Below, one piece after another: positions 33,059 to 40,383 of a DNA stretch of 64,000 nt (position 1 is the first letter of the stretch; every line of letters starts with the position of its first letter). The stretch is from Umezawaea endophytica (lineage in GTDB: Bacteria > Actinomycetota > Actinomycetes > Mycobacteriales > Pseudonocardiaceae): positions 16,469 through 80,468 of the forward strand of contig NZ_JANYMP010000021.1 of assembly GCF_025061645.1 (NCBI RefSeq), read 5' to 3'. The notes beneath the pieces were generated by a model. That model saw only the letters and a program-made list of their open reading frames with translations. It was not told the origin of the DNA and ran no database searches. The translations under genes and the position numbers were made by a program.

Positions 33059-34083
33059 TGCTGAACAAACTTCCCCCGGTCGTCGTGCACCTGCTGGCGG
33101 CGCTGGGTTGCCTGGTGCTGCTGGTGCTGCTCACGTTCGCCGCAGACCCGTTCACGAACCTGCGGATCGCGACCGTCGGCTACTACCTGATCGCGGTGGC
33201 CGGGCTGGCGCTGCTGACCGGGTTCAACGGGCAGGTGTCGTTGGGGCACGGCGCTTTCATGTTCATCGGCGCGTACACGGTCGCGCTGCTGGTGAAGCGG
33301 GTGCCCGCGTTCCCGATCTGGGCCGACCTGCTGCTGGCCACGGTCGCGGGCGGTGTCGCCGGACTGCTGGCGGGCGCCGCGGCGGCCCGGTTGCGCGGGC
33401 CCTACCTGGCGGGCGCGACGCTGGCGCTGGCCGTGGGCCTGCCCGCCGTGACCCAGCGGTTCCCGGAACTGCTCGCGGGCAGCAACGGGTTGAGCTTCAC
33501 GGTCAACAGCCAGCCCGCCGGGCTGGTCGGCACGATCCCGTCGACCCAGTGGCAGGCCTGGATCGTGTGGCTGGCGGTGCTGCTGGCGCTGGTCGTGCTG
33601 GCGAACCTGGCGCGCGGCAAGCTCGGCCGGACGCTGCGGGCGGTGCGCGACGACGAGGTCGCCGCGTCACTGGCCGGTGTCCACGTGGGACGGACGAAGA
33701 TCCTGGCGTTCCTGGTGAGTTCGGCGTGCGGCGGGCTCGCAGGCGGCTTGCAGGCGTTCCTGCTCGGCACGGCCGCGCCCGGCTCGTTCACCGTGGCGCT
33801 GTCGCTGAGCCTGTTGGCGGCGCTGGTGCTCGGCGGGCTGGGCAGCCTGTGGGGCGCGCTGTGGGGCGCCATCGCGCTCGTCTACTTCCAGGTGTGGACC
33901 GACGACATCGCCGAGGTGCTGAGCCTGCGCAGCGACATCTCCGACAACCTCCCGCTCGCCCTGTACGGCGTGGTGCTCATCGTGGTCGTCCTCGCCTTCC
34001 CGGCGGGGATCCAAGGCGGGCTGCGCAAGTTGTGGGTCCGGGTACGACGCCCGGTCCCTTCTCAACGAGGAGAAGCATCATGA
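33058..34083 (+). CDS. Liv-type ABC transporter permease (LivM-like)
   Basis: 341 residues. It has the LivM landmark LLTGFNGQVSLGHGAFMFIGAY near residues 52-74 and the EAA-like loop LRAVRDDEVAASLAGV near 186-202, with about ten hydrophobic segments. The ATG at 33058 overlaps the preceding stop. Its own stop overlaps the binding-protein ATG (ATGA). Confidence 0.9.
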   Translation: MLNKLPPVVVHLLAALGCLVLLVLLTFAADPFTNLRIATVGYYLIAVAGLALLTGFNGQVSLGHGAFMFIGAYTVALLVKRVPAFPIWADLLLATVAGGVAGLLAGAAAARLRGPYLAGATLALAVGLPAVTQRFPELLAGSNGLSFTVNSQPAGLVGTIPSTQWQAWIVWLAVLLALVVLANLARGKLGRTLRAVRDDEVAASLAGVHVGRTKILAFLVSSACGGLAGGLQAFLLGTAAPGSFTVALSLSLLAALVLGGLGSLWGALWGAIALVYFQVWTDDIAEVLSLRSDISDNLPLALYGVVLIVVVLAFPAGIQGGLRKLWVRVRRPVPSQRGEAS

Positions 34084-35399
34084 GAAGCAGTCGATCCGTC
34101 ACCGCGGTCGCGCTGGCCTCCGCGCTGGTGCTCGCCGCGTGCGGCGGCGCGGGCGAGACGCCTGCCAACAACGGCGGCGCCAAGAGCGGTGAACCCGCGC
34201 CCGGCGTCACCGACACCGAGGTCGTCATCGGCTCGCACCACCCGCTGACGGGTCCGGCCGCGCCGGGCTACAGCAAGATCTCCGTGGGTGCCAGGGCCGT
34301 CTACGACTACATCAACGACGGCGGCGGGGTCAACGGCCGCAAGATCACCTACAAGGTCGAGGACGACGGCTACAACCCGACCAAGACGGTCGAGGTCGTG
34401 AAGAAGCTGGTGCTGGAGGACAAGGTCTTCGCGATCGTCGGCGGGCTGGGCACGCCGACGCACTCGAAGGTACTGGACTACCTCACCACCGAGGGTGTGC
34501 CGGACGTGCTGGTGTCCTCGGGCGCGCTGATGTGGAACGCGCCGGAGAAGCACCCGAACACCTTCGGCTACCAGCTCGACTACACCCGCGAGGGCAAGAT
34601 CCAGGGCAAGTTCATCAAGGAGAAGCTGGCGGGCAAGAAGGTCGGGCTGCTGGTGCAGAACGACGACATCGGCACGGACACGCAGAAGGGGCTCGACCAG
34701 TTCATCAAGGACCAGATCGTGGAGCGCAAGACCTACGACCCGGCCAACACCGACGTGACGCCGCAGATCTCGGCGTTGCAGGCGGCGGGCGCGGAGGTCG
34801 TGGTGTGCGAGTGCATCCCGGCGTTCACGGCGCTGACGATCCTGACCTCGTTGAAGATCGGCTACAAGCCGCAGCTCATGGTGAGCAGCATCGGCGCCGA
34901 CCCGGCGACGTTGACCGGGCTCGTGGAGCAGTTCGCGAAGCAGGGCGGCACGCAGGTGTCCGGCGGGGCGCTGCTGACCGGCATCATGGGCACCCGGTAC
35001 CTGCCGAGCGTGCGCGGCGCCAGCGACCCGTGGACCGAGTTCTTCAAGGGGATCCACGACAAGTACATCCCGCAGGAGCCGTTCACCGACACGATGGTCT
35101 ACGGGATGGTGCAGGCGTACACGTTCAGCCAGGCGCTCAAGGCCGCGGGCAAGGACCTGACCCGGCAGAAGCTCCTCGACGCCATGTCCTCCGGTGAGCT
35201 GAAGGGCCCCGGTCTCACGCCGTTCGCCTACAGCAAGGACGACCACGCCGGGTACACCGGCGCGCTGGTGTTCCAGATCGCCGCCGACGGCAGCGTGAAC
35301 ACGCTGGAGGAGGCCATGACCACGGACACGGAATCCGGTGAGGTGAAGGCCGTCGACGACAAGAGGCCCACCCCGCAGGAGGTCAAACTGGTGGGCTAG
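34080..35399 (+). CDS. Liv-type ABC transporter substrate-binding lipoprotein
   Basis: 439 residues. The lipoprotein signal ends in LVLAACGG, with the lipid-modified cysteine near residue 21. The mature part is a Peripla_BP_6 (LivJ/K-type) domain: VIGSHHPLTGPAAPGYSKIS, GGVNGRKI, and VGGLGTPTHSKV. It captures the ligand outside the membrane. The ligand is not predictable; this class takes branched-chain amino acids, amides, urea or aromatic acids. The ATG has GAGGAG upstream. Last gene of the operon. Confidence 0.9.
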   Translation: MRSSRSVTAVALASALVLAACGGAGETPANNGGAKSGEPAPGVTDTEVVIGSHHPLTGPAAPGYSKISVGARAVYDYINDGGGVNGRKITYKVEDDGYNPTKTVEVVKKLVLEDKVFAIVGGLGTPTHSKVLDYLTTEGVPDVLVSSGALMWNAPEKHPNTFGYQLDYTREGKIQGKFIKEKLAGKKVGLLVQNDDIGTDTQKGLDQFIKDQIVERKTYDPANTDVTPQISALQAAGAEVVVCECIPAFTALTILTSLKIGYKPQLMVSSIGADPATLTGLVEQFAKQGGTQVSGGALLTGIMGTRYLPSVRGASDPWTEFFKGIHDKYIPQEPFTDTMVYGMVQAYTFSQALKAAGKDLTRQKLLDAMSSGELKGPGLTPFAYSKDDHAGYTGALVFQIAADGSVNTLEEAMTTDTESGEVKAVDDKRPTPQEVKLVG

Positions 35400-35449
35400 T
35401 GGTTCCACCGATGCGGGGCCCTCGATCGGGGCAGCAGGATGACACGTGT

Positions 35450-35479
35450 CGGTAACCGTTGTGGCACAACGAGTTACCG
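35450..35479. promoter_or_regulatory. long inverted repeat (operator-like dyad) upstream of the cutinase
   Basis: CGGTAACCGTTGTG (35450-35463) and CACAACGAGTTACCG (35465-35479) are inverted copies around a single G, with one extra A in the second arm. The dyad lies 39 bases before the cutinase GTG. There is no loop long enough for an efficient hairpin terminator, so a protein-binding operator is more likely. The longer reading frame beginning at 35446 would include it, which supports the GTG at 35518. Confidence 0.6.
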
Positions 35480-35517
35480 GCACTGTCCCTCCTCAACGAT
35501 TCGGGGTGTACAACGAC

Positions 35518-36390
35518 GTGCAGCTTCGCAGCGTTTTCACGACGGTGACCCTGACAGCGGCGCTACTCGGCGCCGCCGTCACGGCCTCCCCTGCCAGTGC
35601 CGCGGAAAACCCCTACGAGCGCGGCCCCGCACCGACCAACTCGAGCATCGAGGCGTCCCGCGGCTCGTTCGCGACCTCCTCGACGTCGGTGTCGTCCCTG
35701 TCCGTCACCGGTTTCGGCGGTGGCACCATCTACTACCCGACCAGCACGGCCTCCGGCACGTTCGGCGCGGTCGCCATCTCCCCCGGCTACACCGGCACCC
35801 AGTCCTCGATCTCCTGGCTGGGCCCACGGCTCGCCTCGCAGGGCTTCGTGGTGTTCACCATCGACACCAACACCACGCTGGACCAACCGGACAGCCGGGC
35901 CTCGCAGTTGTTGGCGGCGCTGGACTACCTGACCCAGCGCAGCACGGTCCGCACCCGGATCGACTCCACGCGACTCGGCGTGATGGGGCATTCGATGGGT
36001 GGTGGCGGCACCCTGCGCGCCGCCGCCCAGCGCCCCGCCCTGCAAGCGGCGATCCCGCTGACCGGCTGGCACACCGACAAGACGTGGGGTGACGTCCGCG
36101 TGCCGACCCTGGTGATCGGCGCCGACGGCGACACGATCGCCCCGGTGGCCTCGCACTCGTCGCCGTTCTACAACAGCCTTCCGTCCACTTTGGACAAGGC
36201 TTATCTGGAGCTGCGCGGCGCTTCGCACTTCACGCCGAACTCGTCGAACACGACGATCGCGAAGTACAGCATCTCGTGGCTCAAGCGCTTCATCGACAAC
36301 GACACCCGGTACGAGCAGTTCCTCTGCCCGGCACCGTCGACGAGCTTGACGATCGCGGAGTACCGGGACACCTGCCCGCACTCCTCCTGA
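35518..36390 (+). CDS. secreted cutinase / polyester hydrolase-like enzyme
   Basis: 290 residues. The signal peptide ends around residue 28 (ASPASA). The mature enzyme matches bacterial cutinases of the Thermobifida/LCC type: oxyanion tyrosine in SPGYTGTQ (Y91), GHSMGG (Ser159, Met160), TGWHTDKTW (Trp183), GADGDT (Asp204) and GASHFTPN (His236). Two C-terminal cysteines (FLCP, DTCP) form the usual disulfide. This family hydrolyses cutin, triglycerides and synthetic polyesters such as PET, and the aromatic clamp residues are conserved. The GTG at 35518 is preferred; the longer start at 35446 would place a palindrome in the coding region. A hairpin follows at 36395. Confidence 0.88.
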   Translation: MQLRSVFTTVTLTAALLGAAVTASPASAAENPYERGPAPTNSSIEASRGSFATSSTSVSSLSVTGFGGGTIYYPTSTASGTFGAVAISPGYTGTQSSISWLGPRLASQGFVVFTIDTNTTLDQPDSRASQLLAALDYLTQRSTVRTRIDSTRLGVMGHSMGGGGTLRAAAQRPALQAAIPLTGWHTDKTWGDVRVPTLVIGADGDTIAPVASHSSPFYNSLPSTLDKAYLELRGASHFTPNSSNTTIAKYSISWLKRFIDNDTRYEQFLCPAPSTSLTIAEYRDTCPHSS

Positions 36391-36394
36391 TCGT

Positions 36395-36453
36395 CACGCC
36401 GAGACCGGGGTCCCGCCGCAAGCGCAGGCGGCGGGGCGCCGGTCTTCGGCGTG
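36395..36453 (+). terminator. long hairpin terminator after the cutinase
   Basis: CACGCCGAGACCGG (36395-36408) pairs with CCGGTCTTCGGCGTG (36439-36453). An inner stem CCCGCCGC/GCGGCGGGG lies around AAGCGCAG. It starts five bases after the cutinase stop. Confidence 0.75.
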
Positions 36454-36529
36454 CCGCGGGTGCGGAACGCGCCACCCGTCTGGAAGTCTCGGTCACCGCA
36501 CCACCTCCGCTCCAGGAAGAGGCCGAGCA

Positions 36530-37327
36530 GTGACACGCACCTACCTGCGCTACGTGGCGCTCGGGGACAGCCAGACCGAGGGCATGAACGACGGCGACGA
36601 CACCGGCGGCTACCGGGGCTGGGCGGACCGCCTGGCCGAACAGCTCGCCGCCGCGGACCCGCGGGTGCGCTACGCCAACCTCGCGGTGCGGGGCCGGACC
36701 GCCCACCAAGTGCGTGCCGAGCAACTCCCCGTGGCGCTGGACCTGCGACCCGACCTGGCCACGGTGATGATCGGGATGAACGACCTGCTCCGGCCCCGGT
36801 TCCACGCCACCTCCGTGGCACGTCACCACGAGCACATCTTCGAGGCCCTCACCGGCCAGGGCGCCCACGTCGTCACCTTCCGGTTTCCCGACCCCGGCCT
36901 CCTGGTACCCGCCGCGCGCTGGCTCACCAGGCGGACGCACGAGCTCAACGCCCGCGTCCGGGAAGCGGCCGACCGGCACGGCGCCACCGTCGTGGACCTC
37001 TTCGCGCACCCGGTCTGCACGGACCCCCGGCTGTGGAGCGCGGACCGGTTGCACCTCAACGCGCTCGGCCACTCCGTGCTCGCCGCCGCCGTCGCCCACG
37101 CGCTCGACCTGCCCGGCAGCGACGTCGCGTGGTCGAATCCCCTGGACCCGCTGGAGCGACCCACGTCCTGGCGGCGTGCGGGAACCGAACTGCGGTGGGC
37201 GACGGGTTTCGTCGGACCGTGGCTCGTCCGGCGCGCCTTCGGCCGTTCCTCCAGCGACGGGCGCACCGCGAAACGCCCCGTGCTCACCCCCGTGGGTCCA
37301 CGACCGGAACGCGACCACGTCTCCTGA
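36530..37327 (+). CDS. SGNH/GDSL-family hydrolase
   Basis: 265 residues, cytoplasmic (no signal peptide). Block I is ALGDSQTEG (catalytic Ser near residue 14), block III IGMND near 82, and block V DRLHLNALGH (Asp/His) near 171. SGNH enzymes are esterases, lipases or thioesterases with broad substrates. The GTG at 36530 follows GGAAGAGG. The C-terminal 50 residues (after about 215) are basic and unlike the domain. The position next to a secreted cutinase suggests, but does not prove, a role in ester breakdown. Confidence 0.82.
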   Translation: MTRTYLRYVALGDSQTEGMNDGDDTGGYRGWADRLAEQLAAADPRVRYANLAVRGRTAHQVRAEQLPVALDLRPDLATVMIGMNDLLRPRFHATSVARHHEHIFEALTGQGAHVVTFRFPDPGLLVPAARWLTRRTHELNARVREAADRHGATVVDLFAHPVCTDPRLWSADRLHLNALGHSVLAAAVAHALDLPGSDVAWSNPLDPLERPTSWRRAGTELRWATGFVGPWLVRRAFGRSSSDGRTAKRPVLTPVGPRPERDHVS

Positions 37328-37420
37328 GCACGGGGTCGAAGGCGGCCCCATGGCGGTACTCCTCGTCGTGCTCGCCCAGCACCATGTCCTTCTGGGCGAC
37401 CGCTGGCCAAGGGGGACTGC

Positions 37421-38554
37421 ATGGGCAACCTCTTCACCCTGTGGAGAGATCGCATCGACACCAACAGCAGGCGTGCCGTCGACGTCTACACGCGGGAACT
37501 CCCCGATTTCCGGAAGATCGCGGACGATTCCAGGGCCCGTGCCGCGATCGTGGACTTCGCCGTGTTCCTGCGGGAGCGGACGGTCGCGCTGGCGACCGAG
37601 AACAAGGCCTTCACCGAGGACGACCTGGCTTTCCTCGCGTCGGCCGGACGTGCTCGGGCCGAAGGCGGGCTCTCGCTGGCCTCCCAGCGCCACGTCCTGC
37701 TCCTGCACACCTCGCTCACCTTGAAGGAGGTGCACGAGGCGGCCGATCCGCACGACCTCGACGACGTCATGCACACGCTCGCCTGGCTGCCTCCACAGGG
37801 ACTGGCCGCGCAAACCGCCTACACCCGCGGGTTCCTCACCGGGCAGGAAGCGGTGGTGCCGGTCGTCGACCGCGTCCGGATGCTCGCGGACACGCTGCTC
37901 ACCGACGACCCGGTCGCCGCGGAGATGGCCAGGAGCCTGGCCATGGACGTGCCGGACCGCTGGGTCGTGGTGGTCGTGCGGATCCCCCCTGGACACCCGA
38001 CCAGCACGGACGTCCTCGACCACCTGCTGGCACGCCACTGGACACCGGTCCGCTGGGAGGAACCCGGCGAGTTCGTCGCGCTGGTACCGGACAGCGGGTC
38101 CCAGGACCTCGCCGTCGTCCAGGACTTCGCCGACGGCGTGGGACTCCCGTGCGCGGTCGGTGCCGCGCGAGGCCGGACCGGCGGGCTCGCCGCGACGTTC
38201 GCGCGAGCACGGCAGGTCAGCCGGGCCGCACCCGTCCGGCGCGGGCCGAACACCGTGCACCACCTGACCGACCTGTTCGCCGAGGTCGGCGCCGCGCGCA
38301 TCCCACCGGTCGACCGGTGGCTCCGCGAGGTGGCGGACCGGCTCGCCGCCGGTCCGGACCTGGTGGCGACGCTCGACGCCTTCTACCGCAACGACATGGC
38401 CAGGACGAGGACGGCAGCGGCGTTGGGCGTCCACCCCCGGACGCTGGAGTACCGGCTGCGGCGCGTCCAGGACCTCACCGGACTGGACCCGGCCTCGGTA
38501 CGGGGTGTCCGGGTCCTGAGCACCACCGTGACCCGCGTCCTCGCGGCCGGCTGA
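37421..38554 (+). CDS. PucR/CdaR-type transcription regulator (first of a tandem pair)
   Basis: 377 residues. The N-terminal about 150 residues are helical (RsbRD-like), the middle is a GGDEF-related CdaR domain, and the C-terminal PucR helix-turn-helix reads RTRTAAALGVHPRTLEYRL near residue 333-352. Its neighbour at 38565 is a full-length homologue, ten bases downstream and in the same direction, which indicates tandem duplication. The ATG at 37421 is used (GGGGG upstream). Targets unknown; the enzymes upstream (cutinase, SGNH hydrolase) are candidates. Confidence 0.8.
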   Translation: MGNLFTLWRDRIDTNSRRAVDVYTRELPDFRKIADDSRARAAIVDFAVFLRERTVALATENKAFTEDDLAFLASAGRARAEGGLSLASQRHVLLLHTSLTLKEVHEAADPHDLDDVMHTLAWLPPQGLAAQTAYTRGFLTGQEAVVPVVDRVRMLADTLLTDDPVAAEMARSLAMDVPDRWVVVVVRIPPGHPTSTDVLDHLLARHWTPVRWEEPGEFVALVPDSGSQDLAVVQDFADGVGLPCAVGAARGRTGGLAATFARARQVSRAAPVRRGPNTVHHLTDLFAEVGAARIPPVDRWLREVADRLAAGPDLVATLDAFYRNDMARTRTAAALGVHPRTLEYRLRRVQDLTGLDPASVRGVRVLSTTVTRVLAAG

Positions 38555-38564
38555 AGGAGGGGCT

Positions 38565-39704
38565 GTGAGCGATCTCCTCGGCCTGCTGGGACGACGGGTG
38601 CCCGCCAACGCCCGACGGGTCGTCGAGATCTGCGCCGACGACCTGCCGGAGTACGCCGCCGCCGCGAGCGACCCCCGCGAGTACGCGGACATGCTCGACT
38701 TCGCGGTGTTCATCCGGCGGCGCACCATCGACCTCGTCGCGGGCGACGAGCCCTTGACCGATGACGACCTCGCGGTGGTCGCGGCCACCGGGGAACGACG
38801 TGGTGAGACTGGTCTGTCCCGAACGGCCCTGCGCCGCCTGCTCGCGCTGCACGCGAGCGCCACCCTCAACGAGATCCAGGAGGCGTCCGGTCCCCACGAC
38901 CTCCCCGTGACCATGCGCGTGCTCGGCTGGCTTGGACCGCAGGGAGCGGCTGCCCAGCAGGCGTACACCCTCGGGTTCCTCAAGGGGCAGAAGCGTTTCC
39001 TGCCGGTCGTCGCCAGGGTGCGGCAGTTCGCCGAGATGGTGCTCGCGGGCGAGGCCGCCGCCCTCGCCGGCGGTCGGGACCTGGGCATCCACGTGCCCGA
39101 CTCGTACCAGGTGGTCGTCGCACGAGTCCCGGACGTGGACGCCGAGACGTCGGCCGAGGTCGTCCACGCCGTCTGGCACCGGTACGGCGTCCCGGCCACC
39201 TGGTGCGCGCCAGACGAGTTCGTGGCGCTGGTCCCGGTCGAGCCGCAGACCGACGCCGCCGGGCTGATCAGGGACCTCGCCGAGATCACCGGTCGGCCGT
39301 TCGCCACGGGCACGGCCACCGGTCCGGCCGCGGCGCTCTCCGAGGCCTTCGCGCTGGCGCGGCGGGTCAGCCGGGTGACCCGCGTCGAGACCGCGCCGGG
39401 GTACCTGCACACCGCGGCCGACGTGTTCCTCGAACTCGGCGCCGCGGACCTGCCGGAGATCGACCGGTGGCTGCACCACCTGGCGCGGCGCCTGACCGGC
39501 GGCCCCGACCTGGTGGGCACCCTGGACGCGTACTACCGCCACGACCTGAACCGGGTACGGGCGGCCACGGCGCTGCGCATCCATCCCCGGACCCTGGACT
39601 ACCGGCTCCGAAGGGTCCACGAGCTGGCCGGGATCGACCCGGCGGGCACCCACGGGATCCGGGTGCTGAGCACAGTCGTGTCGCGGGTCCTGGCAGGCCG
39701 CTGA
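38565..39704 (+). CDS. PucR/CdaR-type transcription regulator (second of a tandem pair)
   Basis: 379 residues, co-linear with the preceding protein through its whole length. Shared blocks include LDFAVFIRRRT, GPQGAAAQQAYTLGFLKGQ, IDRWLHHLARRLTGGPDLVGTLDA and the helix-turn-helix RAATALRIHPRTLDYRLRR. The GTG start has AAGGAGG upstream. The pair may have diverged to answer different ligands. A hairpin 20 bases after its stop ends the transcript. Confidence 0.8.
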   Translation: MSDLLGLLGRRVPANARRVVEICADDLPEYAAAASDPREYADMLDFAVFIRRRTIDLVAGDEPLTDDDLAVVAATGERRGETGLSRTALRRLLALHASATLNEIQEASGPHDLPVTMRVLGWLGPQGAAAQQAYTLGFLKGQKRFLPVVARVRQFAEMVLAGEAAALAGGRDLGIHVPDSYQVVVARVPDVDAETSAEVVHAVWHRYGVPATWCAPDEFVALVPVEPQTDAAGLIRDLAEITGRPFATGTATGPAAALSEAFALARRVSRVTRVETAPGYLHTAADVFLELGAADLPEIDRWLHHLARRLTGGPDLVGTLDAYYRHDLNRVRAATALRIHPRTLDYRLRRVHELAGIDPAGTHGIRVLSTVVSRVLAGR

Positions 39705-39724
39705 GACCGCCAGTAACGCAGGGC

Positions 39725-39762
39725 GAGGCCCTTCACCGGGTCGGGAACCGGTGAAGGGCCTC
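39725..39762. terminator. bidirectional hairpin terminator
   Basis: GAGGCCCTTCACCGG (39725-39739) and CCGGTGAAGGGCCTC (39748-39762) are a perfect 15-base inverted repeat with an eight-base loop. It lies between the convergent PucR regulator and the secreted protein at 39772. Confidence 0.85.
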
Positions 39763-39771
39763 CTCGACTCG

Positions 39772-40155
39772 TCAGACCTTCGCGAGCCGGTACTCGTAGG
39801 GGGAGGACCCCGGTGAGGCCGAGCAGTTGCTGCCCTGGCGCGAAGCGGTGTACGTGTAGCCGGACGGGATCCCGCACGCCCACACGCCGGTCAGGTTGAC
39901 GTTCACGGCGTCGAGCAGGAAGTACTCGTAGCGGAACGCGCAGTTGGTGTTGACCCGCACGGACGACCAGGTGTAGCCGGCCGGGACCGTGCAAGCCCAG
40001 GTGCGGTGGCTGGCGATCCCCACCTCCTGGACCGCGGCGGGCGAGGAGGTCGTCTGCTGAGCGGCGGCGGTCGAACCGCCGATCACGATCGAGGCCGCGA
40101 TGGCGGCGGTCACGCCGAGCGACGCGCCGAGGCGTCCGAGCACTGATCCGGTCAC
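39772..40155 (-). CDS. small secreted protein, unknown
   Basis: 127 residues. The signal peptide covers residues 1 to about 32 (ending near TAAAQQ). The mature domain of about 95 residues has four cysteines (WACT, TNCAF, WACG, SNCS) spaced as two repeated halves, each around GYTW/GYTYT. I do not recognise a family. The GTG at 40155 is chosen because AAGGAGA lies just upstream; the open frame extends nine codons further without a site. Confidence 0.65.
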   Translation of the reverse strand: MTGSVLGRLGASLGVTAAIAASIVIGGSTAAAQQTTSSPAAVQEVGIASHRTWACTVPAGYTWSSVRVNTNCAFRYEYFLLDAVNVNLTGVWACGIPSGYTYTASRQGSNCSASPGSSPYEYRLAKV

Positions 40156-40328
40156 GTTTCTCCTTGTCGGGATGGCGTTCACGCGGGCAGGGTCGAAGCC
40201 TCCCAGCGCAGCGGCGCGGCGTCTTCGTCGAAGCGCGAGAACCCGGCCCGGAACCGGAGCCCGTTTTCACGCGGAACCGAAACCGGTCCGGCACGAGGAC
40301 CACGTGAGGTCACCCCCTTGCGCGCCCT

Positions 40329-40344
40329 AGAGGTCTAGACCACA
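40329..40344. promoter_or_regulatory. DasR-type operator (dre site) upstream of the CBM2 protein
   Basis: AGAGGTCTAGACCACA matches the Streptomyces DasR consensus AGTGGTCTAGACCACT at 14 of 16 positions and contains the perfect palindrome GGTCTAGACC (40332-40341). It ends 39 bases before the ATG at 40384, where a repressor would act. DasR controls chitin and N-acetylglucosamine use. Confidence 0.75.
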
Positions 40345-40383
40345 CTTCCGGTCACCTGGCCGCCGCCACGACCGGATCGAGGG

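Noticed and set aside
35446..35517. longer N-terminus of the cutinase
   Set aside because: It would place the 30-base dyad in the coding region and push the signal peptide 24 residues inward.
36290..39520. 1076-codon open frame on the minus strand
   Set aside because: It lies opposite the SGNH hydrolase and two PucR genes, is Arg/Pro/Ser-rich and has no family signature. High GC content commonly leaves such shadow frames open.
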